Of a stretch of DNA of 64,000 bases, positions 42,099 through 51,530 are shown piece by piece. The stretch comes from Brevibacillus panacihumi W25 (GTDB taxonomy: Bacteria; Bacillota; Bacilli; Brevibacillales; Brevibacillaceae), in the NCBI RefSeq assembly GCF_000503775.1, contig NZ_KI629782.1, positions 1,590,545-1,654,544 of the forward strand, written 5' to 3'. Made by a program: the position numbers and the translations under genes. The notes below the pieces were generated by a model that made no database searches, was not told the origin of the DNA, and saw only the letters and a program-made list of their open reading frames with translations. Each line of letters opens with the position of its first letter. The first letter of the stretch is position 1.

Positions 42099-42175
42099 AA
42101 TGGTAGTATCCATCGAGTCTACCATTTTCAGATTGGTCCCGTACAGAAAAAAAAGCCCTCGTGGCTGCGAGGGTT
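42099..42175 (-). promoter_or_regulatory. Two hairpins in the lipoprotein leader
   Basis: On the minus strand CCCTCG-N6-CGAGGG is followed by eight Ts (terminator-like, 42147-42175), and then AATGGTAG-N12-CTACCATT (42099-42126) lies just ahead of the ribosome site. This may be an attenuator, or simply a terminator for an upstream antisense transcript. Confidence 0.45.
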
Positions 42176-42277
42176 GAAAAAGGTTATGAACAGTGTACAT
42201 CTGTCAGTTTTGCCCAAAAGAGAGATTCGTATTCTAGCTGCTCTCACCAAATTTTTGATTGGACTGGAGGACCCCCA

Positions 42278-43114
42278 ATGGAGCATCAGGATTTTATTCC
42301 CGTCACTTCAATCGACAGTGGCGTTGGGCAGGAGGTCAGGCCCGACATCTACTGCTTTTGCATTCAGGTCGTCAACGTCTGTTTTGCAGGCAAACCGGGA
42401 GAAAAGACGGGGTGGTTCCTCGTGGACACCGGAATGCCGAAATCTGCGGATGTCATTTTGTCGGAAGCAGAACAGCGATTCGGTCAAGACCATCCCCCCG
42501 CCGCCATCCTTTTGACTCACGGGCATTTTGACCATGTAGGAGCCGTCCTCGAGCTGTCAAAGCACTGGGATGTACCCGTTTATGCGCACGAAAGGGAACT
42601 TCCCTATTTGACGGGAAAATCCCCATACCCCGAACCCGACCCTACGGTAGAAGGTGGTCTTGTCGCCAAAATGTCCCGCATGTTCCCGAATGAAGCGATC
42701 AATCTGGGGGATCGTGTCAAAGCATTGCCCTCCGACGGCAGCATTCCAGACATGCCCGGATGGCGCTGGATCCATACACCGGGGCACTCCCCCGGACATG
42801 TCTCTTTCTTCCGCGATGCTGATCGTTCTCTCATCGCTGGAGATGCGTTCATCAATGTCAAGCAAGATTCCTTGTTCAACGTTCTCTTGCAGGCCCAGGA
42901 GATCAATGGCCCGCCTCGATACTTCACAACTGATTGGCAGGCGGCCAGAGAGTCGGTACAAAAACTGGAAGCCTTGCACCCGGCGGTTGCCGTGACTGGC
43001 CATGGGCTTTCTCTGTCTGGTGAGCAGCTCTCTTCAGGCCTTCGTTGGCTTACCGAGCATTTTGATCAGGTCGCCGTTCCCGATTACGGCAAATACAGCC
43101 CGGTTCACCAATGA
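42278..43114 (+). CDS. MBL-fold metallo-hydrolase
   Basis: The 278-residue protein has the metallo-beta-lactamase fold with L-T-H-G-H-F-D-H-V-G-A (HxHxDH metal motif), W-I-H-T-P-G-H-S-P-G-H for the next histidine, and I-A-G-D-A-F-I with the bridging aspartate. These are the glyoxalase II/hydrolase class rather than beta-lactamase. The substrate is unknown. The ATG at 42278 follows TGGAGG; the frame extends upstream to 42161 but that part has no ribosome site. Confidence 0.87.
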   Translation: MEHQDFIPVTSIDSGVGQEVRPDIYCFCIQVVNVCFAGKPGEKTGWFLVDTGMPKSADVILSEAEQRFGQDHPPAAILLTHGHFDHVGAVLELSKHWDVPVYAHERELPYLTGKSPYPEPDPTVEGGLVAKMSRMFPNEAINLGDRVKALPSDGSIPDMPGWRWIHTPGHSPGHVSFFRDADRSLIAGDAFINVKQDSLFNVLLQAQEINGPPRYFTTDWQAARESVQKLEALHPAVAVTGHGLSLSGEQLSSGLRWLTEHFDQVAVPDYGKYSPVHQ

Positions 43115-43157
43115 TAGATTTAACTCGAAAAAGATACTCCCTCTTGCAGCGGGCTGA

Positions 43158-43187
43158 TTGACGCCTTTAGCAAAGCAACCATATAAT
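43158..43187 (+). promoter_or_regulatory. Promoter of the VOC gene
   Basis: TTGACG (43158-43163) and a perfect TATAAT (43182-43187) are 18 bases apart, 31 bases ahead of the ATG. Confidence 0.7.
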
Positions 43188-43218
43188 GAAGGGAAATCCC
43201 AAAAAATGGAGGATTTCT

Positions 43219-43578
43219 ATGAAAGTCAAACGAATCGTCGCCAATATCGAGACACATAAAATCGACGAAGCAAAGCACTTTTATCAGGATGTGCTAGGTA
43301 TGCACCCCATCATGGATCATGCCTGGCTTACTACCTATGGCACGAATGAAAAAATGACGGTCCAGATCAGCTTCGCTTCACAAGGAGGGTCTGATACCCC
43401 CACTCCTGATTTATCCATAGAAGTGGATGATGTCGATACTGCCCTCAAACGCGTGAAAAATGCCGGATATCCGATCGAATACGGACCAGCCGACGAACCT
43501 TGGGAAGTTCGACGATTCTTCGTTCGCGATCCATTCGGCAAACTCGTCAACATTCTTACCCACATGCCCTCCCAATAA
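43219..43578 (+). CDS. VOC-family protein
   Basis: The 119-residue protein has the paired betaalphabetabetabeta VOC layout: A-K-H-F-Y-Q-D-V-L-G-M early, S-I-E-V-D-D-V-D-T-A-L-K-R-V in the middle, and the closing F-V-R-D-P-F-G-K-L-V-N-I-L. This is glyoxalase/bleomycin-binding type; a role in binding or altering a small molecule is likely but unspecified. GGAGG precedes the ATG at 43219. It has its own promoter. Confidence 0.82.
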   Translation: MKVKRIVANIETHKIDEAKHFYQDVLGMHPIMDHAWLTTYGTNEKMTVQISFASQGGSDTPTPDLSIEVDDVDTALKRVKNAGYPIEYGPADEPWEVRRFFVRDPFGKLVNILTHMPSQ

Positions 43579-43701
43579 GCTCACAATGGCTGCGCCCGCA
43601 GTTTCCCACTTCCTAAGTCCTCCCACCTACTGCCGCTAGTAAGGAATAAGATACCCTTGCCAGCGCACACTAAAGGAAAAATAGAGGATCGGGTATGAAA
43701 A

Positions 43702-44400
43702 ATGAATCCAAATCGCAGGCTGCATTTCCTTACCTTTTGGGCTGCCACCATTTTTTTGCTCCTATTTAGCATAAGGCCGGGACTCGCTTATGCGGATACG
43801 TCGCTGCCTATTGTCGATGAGCAGGGGATCTTCTCGATAGAGATTTATCCTTTAAAACACCAATTAATCGTGCTAAAACATGGTCAAAAAGTAAAAACGT
43901 ATACAGTCGCGGTCGGCAACCCGTCCACACCAACACCTGTAGGGGAATACAAAATCATCTACAAAGGGAAAGATTGGGGTCCTTCCTTTGGCCCGCGGTG
44001 GTTAGGATTAAACGTTCCTTGGGGTATTTACGGCATACATGGAACGAACAAGCCCTATTCCATCGGACAACACCTCAGCCATGGCTGTATACGCATGCAC
44101 AACCGGGATGTGATGGAGCTATTCGATATGATTCCGGTCGAAACAATAGTCACGATCTATGGGCATATTTTGGGGCATCCCAGCCATCACCCGAGGAATT
44201 TAGCAGAGGGCGACGTCGGTGGAGATGTGCAGTTGATCCAATCTCGTTTGAAAAGTGCAGGATATTTCCACGGAGATTGCGATGGAAAATTTCGTTCCAG
44301 CACCACGGCCGCCCTCAAAAAATTTCAACGTGACCGCGGCCTTCCGGAGAATGGCGTGGTATCACTGAGGATGTACCGGGAGTTTGGACTGGTGGAATGA
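43702..44400 (+). CDS. L,D-transpeptidase (YkuD) with peptidoglycan-binding domain
   Basis: The 232-residue exported protein has a signal peptide (ending A-Y-A-D, about residue 32), a YkuD domain with I-H-G-T-N-K-P-Y-S-I-G and the active site S-H-G-C-I-R-M, and a C-terminal peptidoglycan-binding module (D-V-Q-L-I-Q-S-R-L-K-S-A-G-Y to the end). It should form 3-3 crosslinks or modify wall peptides, perhaps in the spore. A stop codon just upstream fixes 43702 as the first possible ATG; GAGGATCGGG is rather far. Confidence 0.92.
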   Translation: MNPNRRLHFLTFWAATIFLLLFSIRPGLAYADTSLPIVDEQGIFSIEIYPLKHQLIVLKHGQKVKTYTVAVGNPSTPTPVGEYKIIYKGKDWGPSFGPRWLGLNVPWGIYGIHGTNKPYSIGQHLSHGCIRMHNRDVMELFDMIPVETIVTIYGHILGHPSHHPRNLAEGDVGGDVQLIQSRLKSAGYFHGDCDGKFRSSTTAALKKFQRDRGLPENGVVSLRMYREFGLVE

Positions 44401-44402
44401 CA

Positions 44403-44456
44403 GAGAAACCGCTTGGGCTTTGAGGCAGCCAAGCGGTTTCAGGCGTTTTTTATAAC
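44403..44456 (+). terminator. Terminator after the L,D-transpeptidase gene
   Basis: AAACCGCTTGG pairs with CCAAGCGGTTT (loop GCTTTGAGGCAG), followed further on by GCGTTTTTTA. Confidence 0.8.
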
Positions 44457-44755
44457 ACTTCTACCCAGTTTTGAATTTCCTTCTTTCGCTGGCCGTCAAC
44501 ATGTACATATCCACACCGCTCATCAGCTACATAAGCATGAATACAAACTACATATTTATCTTTGTCACCTTTATGTAATTCAGCTTGTTGATGGGCCGCT
44601 TGCATAGCTTCCTCTAAAGACTCCGTTTGCCATTCAAAATCTTGCACATGATCATCATTCCATGGTGAAAGAAATCGAAACGTCTTCACCAGGTATCTTT
44701 CATAACCGCATTTGTCTGGTGTTCCCATCATAAATACTCCCATATATCTTTCCAT
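44450..44755 (-). CDS. Hypothetical small soluble protein
   Basis: The 101-residue acidic protein includes E-S-L-E-E-A-M-Q-A-A-H-Q-Q-A-E-L (helix) and K-Y-V-V-C-I-H-A-Y-V-A-D-E-R-C-G-Y-V-H-V. I recognise no family. Several ATGs (44755, 44743, 44731) compete; the one at 44743 has GGAAAG six bases upstream. No clear partner gene. Confidence 0.5.
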   Translation of the reverse strand: MERYMGVFMMGTPDKCGYERYLVKTFRFLSPWNDDHVQDFEWQTESLEEAMQAAHQQAELHKGDKDKYVVCIHAYVADERCGYVHVDGQRKKEIQNWVEVL

Positions 44756-44774
44756 TAGTAAAACCGAATGATTG

Positions 44775-45065
44775 CTATTTCGAAGAAGTCTCCTTCTCCA
44801 CTTTCGATACCTTCAAGTTGAATTCTCTTTCCTGCTCCTCAATGATGGCTTTATCTTCTTCGTTATCCCTCACTACCTTTTGCGTCAGAATCGCCCCGAC
44901 TGCAACAAGCAGCATGCATGCGATATAGTACCCCTTCTCATTCAATTCAAGCGTGCTTGCATTGTAAAGACCGATCGAAAACAGAAGTACGCCTGCACCT
45001 AAAGTAAAATAGGCCAAGAAGGTGAAGGCTGCGGTGTTGCGCTTGCGATGCTTTTGTGGATACAT
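44775..45065 (-). CDS. YiaA/B-type two-helix membrane protein
   Basis: The 96-residue protein has two membrane helices (about 13-35 and 45-63) and a charged C-terminal tail, fitting the YiaA/YiaB two-helix family. The function is unknown. AGGAGG precedes the ATG. It lies 20 bases upstream of the preceding hypothetical gene on the same strand and may be co-transcribed with it. Confidence 0.7.
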   Translation of the reverse strand: MYPQKHRKRNTAAFTFLAYFTLGAGVLLFSIGLYNASTLELNEKGYYIACMLLVAVGAILTQKVVRDNEEDKAIIEEQEREFNLKVSKVEKETSSK

Positions 45066-45277
45066 CGTAAACCTCCTTTTGGTTTATTTCTATTATGAAA
45101 CGCAAAGTGCATATTCCTACATTTTAATATTTTCCCATTTTTTACACAACAAGGCCTTTCGTTCCATAAATCAACTGGACGATTGGCTCGTCCGGTTGAT
45201 TCGAACTTATCAAGTAACTAGTTCCTTCTTCCCAAAGAACCTCAGAAGAAAAAGATGTGAAATTTTTCCAAAAACAA

Positions 45278-45308
45278 TTGAAGCTTACGTAACGTAATGA
45301 TTTATATT
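45278..45308 (+). promoter_or_regulatory. MerR-type promoter with 19-base spacer and palindrome
   Basis: TTGAAG (45278-45283) and TATATT (45303-45308) are 19 bases apart, and the perfect palindrome TTACGTAACGTAA (45285-45297) occupies the spacer. This is the hallmark of promoters distorted and activated by MerR regulators. Confidence 0.8.
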
Positions 45309-45352
45309 TATAGATACCGGTAAACAAGTCGCGCGGAAAAAAGGGGATGATC

Positions 45353-45841
45353 ATGAAGCGGGAATGGAAAGTAGGAGAACTTGCGAAATTAGCAGGATTA
45401 ACGGTACGGACATTACGATACTACGACCAAATCGGTTTATTCTCGCCATCCGGTCATACCGAATCCGGACACAGGATCTATACAGAATCCGATATTGCAC
45501 GCCTCCAACAAATCCTGTCATTGAAGGAACTCGGCTTGCCGTTGGATCAGGTGAAATCCGTTATTTCTGGCCACCATTTCAGCCTGTTCGACATCGTTTC
45601 CCTTCAAATGGAGCGTTTAAAGGAAAGCATCAAGGTACAACAAAAACTGTTAAAGGAATTAGAACATGTCACAAGCCTTATTAAAAAAGATGAACCATTA
45701 ACCGTTCAAGAATTCACCAATATAATGGGCTTCATGAGGATGACGAATAGGAATTTTTTCGCCGAGCGGCAAGCTCGCTGGGAATCCCACCTCGACCGGC
45801 TTGGCGATTTTCTGAGCGAGAACCCTGATGAAGCTACTTAA
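45353..45841 (+). CDS. MerR-family transcriptional regulator
   Basis: The 162-residue protein has an N-terminal winged helix (W-K-V-G-E-L-A-K-L-A-G-L-T-V-R-T-L-R-Y-Y-D-Q-I-G-L-F) and a dimerising coiled coil (about 75-120), with a short C-terminal effector part. No cysteine cluster suits a metal sensor, so a drug or organic ligand is likely. It heads a three-gene unit and probably controls it through the 19-base-spacer promoter directly upstream. AGGGG lies before the ATG at 45353; an ATG two codons upstream is possible. Confidence 0.9.
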   Translation: MKREWKVGELAKLAGLTVRTLRYYDQIGLFSPSGHTESGHRIYTESDIARLQQILSLKELGLPLDQVKSVISGHHFSLFDIVSLQMERLKESIKVQQKLLKELEHVTSLIKKDEPLTVQEFTNIMGFMRMTNRNFFAERQARWESHLDRLGDFLSENPDEAT

Positions 45842-45859
45842 GGGAGGACAAACTATACC

Positions 45860-46300
45860 ATGAGCGAACATTCTGTAAAACATTCTACTTTTGTGATTGA
45901 GAGATATTATAACGCTGCGCCCGAGCGGGTATTCTCCGCATGGTCGGAATCGTCAGCGAAAGCTCGGTGGTTTCCGAAAGCAGATATGTTTGACTTTCGG
46001 GTCGGCGGTCGTGAAGTCAATCAGGGAGGCCCCCCTAACGGTCCAATATACACTTTCGATGCCTGCTATCAAGAAATCGTACCAAATCGTCGCATCGTTT
46101 ATACGTATACCTTAGACCAGGGAGAGACACGAATCTCGGTCTCCGTCTCGACGGTGGAAATAAAGCGGACAAACAACGGTACACAGCTTATCTACACTGA
46201 ACAAGGCGCCTTCCTTGATGGCTACGATACTCCAGAACAGCGTGAGCACGGAACAAAAATTATGCTGGATACACTGGGTGATGTGCTACAGAGCGAATGA
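45860..46300 (+). CDS. SRPBCC/AHSA1-domain protein
   Basis: The 146-residue protein matches the START-like AHSA1 group: F-V-I-E-R-Y-Y-N-A-A-P-E-R-V-F-S-A-W, W-F-P-K-A-D-M-F-D-F-R-V-G-G-R, and the C-terminal H-G-T-K-I-M-L-D-T-L helix. Such cavities bind hydrophobic ligands; no enzyme activity is implied. GGGAGG precedes the ATG. It overlaps the MFS gene by four bases (ATGA). Confidence 0.88.
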   Translation: MSEHSVKHSTFVIERYYNAAPERVFSAWSESSAKARWFPKADMFDFRVGGREVNQGGPPNGPIYTFDACYQEIVPNRRIVYTYTLDQGETRISVSVSTVEIKRTNNGTQLIYTEQGAFLDGYDTPEQREHGTKIMLDTLGDVLQSE

Positions 46301-47810
46301 AGAGAGCATTACACGGATATGAAGATCTTGCTGGAGTACGGGAATGGACAGGGCTTGCAGTACTAGCCCTTCCTGCCCTGCTTATATCAATCGATCTCTC
46401 TGTAATGATTCTCGCACTTCCACATATTAGTTCTAGTCTCGGTGCAGATAGCTCTCAGCAATTGTGGATCGTAGACATCTACGGATTCATGCTTTCCGGT
46501 TTTTTAATCACAATGGGAACGCTAGGTGATCGGATCGGCCGACGCAAGCTGCTGTTGCTGGGTGGGACAGCTTTTGCAGTAGCATCCCTATTAGCTGCAT
46601 TCTCCCAAAGCGCTGAAATGCTGATTGTCGCACGCGCATTACTGGGGATCGCAGGTGCTACCGTCTCACCATCCACCTTGGCTTTAATTGGCAACATGTT
46701 TCGCGACCACAAGCAGCGCTCGCTCGCTATCGGGATATGGTTAATGTGCTCCATGGGCGGTATGGCTCTCGGACCGGTTGTTGGTGGTATCATGTTGGAG
46801 CGCTTTTGGTGGGGATCGGTATTCCTCCTGGGCGTACCTGTTATGTTGATCCTGCTTTTAACCGGACCGATTCTGCTACCCGAGTACCGTCAACTCGAAT
46901 CAGGCCGAATCGATTTATTCAGCGTCTTATTATCACTGCTTGCCATATTACCGTTCATCTACGGACTCAAGGAGATTGCCACACACGGCTTACATATCAC
47001 TCCTTTGCTGTTTGTGTTGACTGGTGCAGTACTTGGCGCGGTTTTCGTGACACGACAACGAATGCTGACGAACCCTTTACTTGATTTGCGTCTATTTGCA
47101 AACCATGGCTTCGGTACGGCGCTGGGAGGAATGTTCGGCATTACGCTAACCGGCGCTACCATGCTTTTCATCGCTCAGCACCTTCAACTTGTGCAGGGGA
47201 TGTCCCCTCTCCAGGCAGGGATGTATATGCTGCCCGGGGTAATTGCTTCAATGGCCGGTATGTTCCTCTCTCCTCTTATAGCACGCCGAATTCGTCCAGC
47301 CCTCCTGATCGGAACGGGTCTGTTGATTTCGGCTAGTGGCTGTATGCTGCTCACCCAGGTGGGTGTTGAATCCGGTCTCACGCTACTCGTCATCGGGTAT
47401 ATTTTCTTCAGCATAGGGGCAGCCCCGTTACCGAGCCTTTCCAGCGACCTAGTTATCAGTTCAGTCCCACTAGAGAGGGCAGTATCGGCACTGTTGTATA
47501 CCGAGGGCAGATCGAGAAGTCTATCCCTGCCGGATTGCCAGACTCCGACATACAAGCTGCCAGAGACAGTTTAGCCGGAGCCATTGATGTGGCGAAAGGT
47601 CTACCAGATGAGGCAAGTACTGCGCTACTTATTGGGGCTCGCGAAGCTTTTACCAATGGGATGCACGCTGTTGCTGTAGCAAGCGGAACAATGATGCTTG
47701 CTGTGATCATTCTTACCGTGACTCGACTTCGGTACGTACCGCCAATTGGTGCGAGTCAGCCTAGTCAAGTCGGAAGTGAAAACCAACAACTTGAGAATTG
47801 CACCGAATAG
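46297..47810 (+). pseudogene. DHA2-family MFS exporter, broken by an internal deletion/frameshift
   Basis: Codons 46297-47478 encode a normal DHA2 exporter (W-I-V-D-I-Y-G-F-M-L-S-G, G-D-R-I-G-R-R-K, A-R-A-L-L-G-I-A-G-A) up to P-L-E-R-A. Related QacA/SmvA proteins continue with about 22 residues such as G-A-A-S-A-I-S-E-T before G-S-I-G. Here G-S-I-G-T-V-V-Y-R-G-Q-I-E-K-S-I-P-A-G-L-P-D resumes at 47478 in another frame and runs to 47810, including the last helix. The first frame ends at 47574 with unrelated residues. A deletion of roughly 65 bases (1 mod 3) explains both the missing residues and the shift. The exporter is probably inactive. Confidence 0.85.
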
Positions 47811-47890
47811 TCATATCTGAAAAGACATCGATCCCATCTCCAACTTGATCCGAAAAGTAGCAATGTATGCAGATAAATCTTCAACAAAAA

Positions 47891-47930
47891 AGGCGCGTCC
47901 ATGTCGCTATTTTGTGACATGGACGCGCCC
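47891..47930 (-). terminator. Terminator of prkA-yhbH
   Basis: GGCGCGTCCATGTC and GACATGGACGCGCC form a perfect 14-bp stem with a nine-base loop, followed on the minus strand by six Ts, 17 bases past the yhbH stop. Confidence 0.92.
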
Positions 47931-47946
47931 AAGTGTTCAGCCATCT

Positions 47947-49107
47947 TCACACCAAACTCTCTTCCTTCTTCCCAAAAAACGTCTTCAACGCCTTATACAC
48001 CTCACCCTTCTCCCGAATCACGCAATGCATGAATTTGGGCTCCCGGATATGGCGGTAGGCGGACATGAGAGTCGAATGGCGATTATATTGATTAACCTCT
48101 CCATATCCGAACATATTGCAACGCTCCATCAATTCCCTCACTAGCTTGACGCAGCGCTCGTTGTCGGAAGTGAGGTTGTCGCCGTCTGAAAAATGGAACG
48201 GGTAAATATTGTACTGCGAGGTCGGGTAGCGGCTGTCGATGATCTCCAGCGCTTTTTTGTATGCAGACGAGCAGATCGTCCCCCCGCTCTCTCCCTTGGA
48301 GAAAAAGGTCTCTTCATTCACTTCCTTGGCATCCGTATGGTGGGCGATGAAGACGATCTCCACCTTCTCGTACTTGGTGCGCAAGAAGCGGACCATCCAG
48401 AAGAAAAAGCTGCGGGCGATGTACTTCTCAAAAACGCCCATTGACCCTGAAGTGTCCATCATCGCGATAATGACGGCATTGGAATGCGGCTTGATGATCT
48501 CTTCCCAGGTCTTGAAGCGCAAATCGTCTTCGCTGATACCCAGCTCCAGATCGCTGTAGCCGGCCAAGCCATTGCGGCGGATCGCAGCGATCAGGGTACG
48601 CTTCTTGTCGATGTTGCCCATCAGACCTTTTTTGCGAATATCGTTGAAACGCGTTTCCTCGACGATGATCTGCTGTTCATCCTTCTGCTGCAGATTGGGC
48701 AGCTCGAGCTCGGCGAACAGCATCTCCTGCAATTCCTCGACACTGATCTCAGCCTCGTAGTAATCGACCCCCGGCTGATCCCCGGCTCCCTGACCTTTGC
48801 CTGCTCCCTGCGCCGGTTCGCCGTCCTGGGCGATGACATCCCCCACTTTGCTGTTGCCTTTGCCCTGGCCGCCGTGCTTCCCTTTGGAAAAATTGAAGCG
48901 AAGGCGATACTCATCCAGCGAACGAATCGGGATTTTGATGACTTCCCGACCGTTCGACATGATGATGTTTTCTTCACTTACCAGATCTGGCAGGTTCTTT
49001 TTGATTGCTTCCTTTACTTTTTCCTGGTGCCGCGTTTGGTCCTGGTACCCTTTGCGGTGCAGCGACCAGTCTTCCCGGGAGACAATGAATGATGTCTCAT
49101 CTTTCAT
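47947..49107 (-). CDS. yhbH: YhbH (DUF444, VWA-like) protein
   Basis: The 386-residue protein is the DUF444 partner of PrkA, with a glycine-rich segment (about residues 75-115), M-D-T-S-G-S-M-G (a MIDAS-like metal site of the von Willebrand A fold) and a C-terminal helical part. YhbH, PrkA and SpoVR are made together in many bacteria and belong to the mother-cell sporulation programme in B. subtilis. The ATG at 49107 follows TAGGAGG. It ends the operon; no spoVR is nearby. Confidence 0.93.
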   Translation of the reverse strand: MKDETSFIVSREDWSLHRKGYQDQTRHQEKVKEAIKKNLPDLVSEENIIMSNGREVIKIPIRSLDEYRLRFNFSKGKHGGQGKGNSKVGDVIAQDGEPAQGAGKGQGAGDQPGVDYYEAEISVEELQEMLFAELELPNLQQKDEQQIIVEETRFNDIRKKGLMGNIDKKRTLIAAIRRNGLAGYSDLELGISEDDLRFKTWEEIIKPHSNAVIIAMMDTSGSMGVFEKYIARSFFFWMVRFLRTKYEKVEIVFIAHHTDAKEVNEETFFSKGESGGTICSSAYKKALEIIDSRYPTSQYNIYPFHFSDGDNLTSDNERCVKLVRELMERCNMFGYGEVNQYNRHSTLMSAYRHIREPKFMHCVIREKGEVYKALKTFFGKKEESLV

Positions 49108-49150
49108 GGCGTCTCCTCCTAGTAACTGGCGCAACCTGCGCCGAATATGT

Positions 49151-51049
49151 TTAACGGTTCAGCAGACTGCCGACGTAGCGAAGCAGCTCGTTGGCGCAGA
49201 CTGGGCAATAATGATGCTCTTCCATGAGGCGTTTGGTCACCTCGTTGATTTTCTTCAGCTGATGCTCATCCGGCGTTTTGTTGGAGGTCGTGATTTTGAC
49301 CACGTCCTTGAGATCGGCGAACAGCTTTTTCTCGATCGCTTCCCTTAGACGGTCGTGCGTGCTGTAATCAAAACGCTTGCCTTTGCGCGCATAGGCCGAG
49401 ATGCGGATGAGGATTTCTTCGCGGAAGGCGCGCTTGGCGTTTTCCGAGATGCCGATCTGTTCCTCGATGGATCTCATCAGGCGCTCGTCAGGGTCCATCT
49501 CCTCGCCAGTCACCGGATCGCGAAGTTTGTTCATATTGCAGTACGCCTCGACGTTGTCCAGGTAGTTATCCATGAGTGTCTTGGCGGATTCCTCATAGCT
49601 GTAGACAAATGCCTTCTGCACTTCCTTCTTGGCCAGCTCGTCGTACTCCTTGCGCGCGATGGAGATGAAATTCATGTAGCGCTCGCGCTGTTCCTTGGTG
49701 ATCGACGGATGCTGGTCGAAGCCTTCCTTGAGCGCGCGCAAGATATCCAGCGCATTGATGCACTCCGTATCCCTGCGAATCAAGGCACTGGAGATGCGGT
49801 TGATCACGTAGCGCGGGTCGATTCCCGACATGCCCTCATCCGCGTGCTCGTTGCGCAGCTCTTCCAGATCTGAACCTTTGAAGCCCTCTACCGATTCGCC
49901 ATCGTAGAGGCGCATCTTTTTCAGCAGATCCGCCCCCTGCTTCTTCGACTCCTTCAGCCGCGTCAGGATGGAGAAAATGGCTGCGGAGCGAAGCGCGTGA
50001 GGTGCGATATGCACATGTCCCAGATCGGATTGCTTGATCAGCTTGGAGTAGATTTTTTCCTCGTCGCTGACCCGCAGGTTGTAAGGAATCGGCATGACGA
50101 TAATCCGCGACTGCAGGGCCTCGTTCTTTTTATTGGCGATAAAGGCTTTGTACTCCGATTCGTTCGTATGGGCGACGATCAATTCATCTGCGGAGATCAA
50201 GGCAAAACGGCCCGCCTTGAAATTTCCCTCCTGGGTGAGCGACAAGAGATGCCAGAGGAACTTCTCGTCGCACTTCAGCATCTCCTGGAACTCCATCAAC
50301 CCGCGGTTTGCCTTGTTCAACTCACCATCGAAGCGGTAGGCACGCGGGTCGGATTCGGATCCGTACTTGGTAATGGTAGAAAAGTCGATGCTTCCCGTCA
50401 GATCGGCGATGTCCTGCGACTTCGGATCGGATGGACTGAACGTCCCGATCCCGACACGCTGGGACTCGGAGAACAAGATGCGGCGAACAGGGAAATTCTC
50501 AATGCAGCCGCCGAACTCCTGCTCCAATCTCATCCGGTTGTAAGGCGTCAGCTCACCCTCGATTTTGACACCCAGCTCTTCCTCTATCTCCGGCCTCAGA
50601 TCATGAGGGATCAAATGCAGCGGTTCTTCCTGCATCGGGCAGCCGTCCAGCGCATAGATCGCTCCCTCATCTGTCCGCGAGTATTCCTCCAACCCCCGCT
50701 TCAGCATGGTCACCAGCGTCGATTTACCGCCGCTTACGGGTCCCATCAAAAGCAGAATTCGCTTGCGCACATCGAGCCGGCGGGCAGCAGAGTGAAAATA
50801 CTCCTCCACCAGTCGTTCAATAGAGCGATCCAATCCATAAATTTCTCGACTGAAGAACTGGTACGAACGAGAGCCGTCTTCATTTTCCTCGACGCCGGCG
50901 CTTTTAATCATGTTGTAGACGCGTGAGTGAGCAGTCTGGGCTATTTGTGGATTCTGTCGCACCAATTCCAGATATTCGGCAAATGTCCCTCTCCACATGA
51001 GCTTCTCTTCTCGGGCCCGGTGTTGCGCTATACGTTTTAAAATGTCCAT
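49151..51049 (-). CDS. prkA: PrkA family AAA+ serine protein kinase/protease
   Basis: The 632-residue protein has an N-terminal AAA+ domain with Walker [10 protein letters not shown] and the PrkA kinase-like C-terminal half. The length is that of B. subtilis PrkA, first described as a serine kinase, later as an AAA+ protease-like factor needed in sporulation and stress. ATG 51049 follows GAGGAG; a longer frame to 51139 has no ribosome site. The 292 bases upstream show only a weak sigma-E-like match (CATATACAT near 51110). Confidence 0.94.
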   Translation of the reverse strand: MDILKRIAQHRAREEKLMWRGTFAEYLELVRQNPQIAQTAHSRVYNMIKSAGVEENEDGSRSYQFFSREIYGLDRSIERLVEEYFHSAARRLDVRKRILLLMGPVSGGKSTLVTMLKRGLEEYSRTDEGAIYALDGCPMQEEPLHLIPHDLRPEIEEELGVKIEGELTPYNRMRLEQEFGGCIENFPVRRILFSESQRVGIGTFSPSDPKSQDIADLTGSIDFSTITKYGSESDPRAYRFDGELNKANRGLMEFQEMLKCDEKFLWHLLSLTQEGNFKAGRFALISADELIVAHTNESEYKAFIANKKNEALQSRIIVMPIPYNLRVSDEEKIYSKLIKQSDLGHVHIAPHALRSAAIFSILTRLKESKKQGADLLKKMRLYDGESVEGFKGSDLEELRNEHADEGMSGIDPRYVINRISSALIRRDTECINALDILRALKEGFDQHPSITKEQRERYMNFISIARKEYDELAKKEVQKAFVYSYEESAKTLMDNYLDNVEAYCNMNKLRDPVTGEEMDPDERLMRSIEEQIGISENAKRAFREEILIRISAYARKGKRFDYSTHDRLREAIEKKLFADLKDVVKITTSNKTPDEHQLKKINEVTKRLMEEHHYCPVCANELLRYVGSLLNR

Positions 51050-51280
51050 GCTCGTCACTCCTCCCTCATAAGCCCCTCTCTCTTCCCCCAAACGACAATG
51101 TACTTTCATGTATATGTCCGCTGGCGGTTGCACATTCACTTACACCTGTTTTCTTGCACGCTTCAGGCCATCTAGCCTTTTCATATGTGTATGCAAGCCG
51201 TCGTCGCAAGTTTCGGATAACTTCTTTGTATCTTGTATGGAGTTTTGTCGAACTTTGCTCGGGACACCTTGTTAGCCCGT

Positions 51281-51309
51281 TTGCAAACAGGGCAAGCTAC
51301 GCTATAATG
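51281..51309 (+). promoter_or_regulatory. Promoter of the small membrane protein gene
   Basis: TTGCAA (51281-51286) and a perfect TATAAT (51304-51309) are 17 bases apart, 32 bases ahead of the ATG. Confidence 0.75.
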
Positions 51310-51341
51310 GGAGGGAGTTTTTACGAAAGGAGCAGTCCAAC

Positions 51342-51434
51342 ATGGGTACGTTTATCGTAGGGTTGGTCTTTGCCGCGTTTTTGTTCTTCATTCTTACAGC
51401 AGGTTATAACAAAGACAAAACCTGGAACCTGTAA
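51342..51434 (+). CDS. Small membrane protein of 30 residues
   Basis: An ATG at 51342, nine bases after AAAGGAG and 32 bases after a strong promoter, opens a 30-codon frame. It encodes one membrane helix (F-I-V-G-L-V-F-A-A-F-L-F-F-I-L-T-A, residues 4-20) and a polar tail G-Y-N-K-D-K-T-W-N-L. A terminator follows at 51473. Promoter, ribosome site, helix and terminator together make this a real gene missed by length cut-offs. The function is unknown. Confidence 0.75.
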   Translation: MGTFIVGLVFAAFLFFILTAGYNKDKTWNL

Positions 51435-51472
51435 GACGGGTGCAAGCACAACCGGCTTGCATCGCTCCAGTA

Positions 51473-51511
51473 AAAAAGCAGGCTGCCTCATCGGGCAACC
51501 TGCTTTTTTCA
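51473..51511. terminator. Bidirectional terminator
   Basis: GCAGGCTGCC and GGGCAACCTGC form the stem, flanked by six As on one side and six Ts on the other, between the small gene and the HAD gene. Confidence 0.85.
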
Positions 51512-51530
51512 TTTAATTTTTGGTGTCGGT

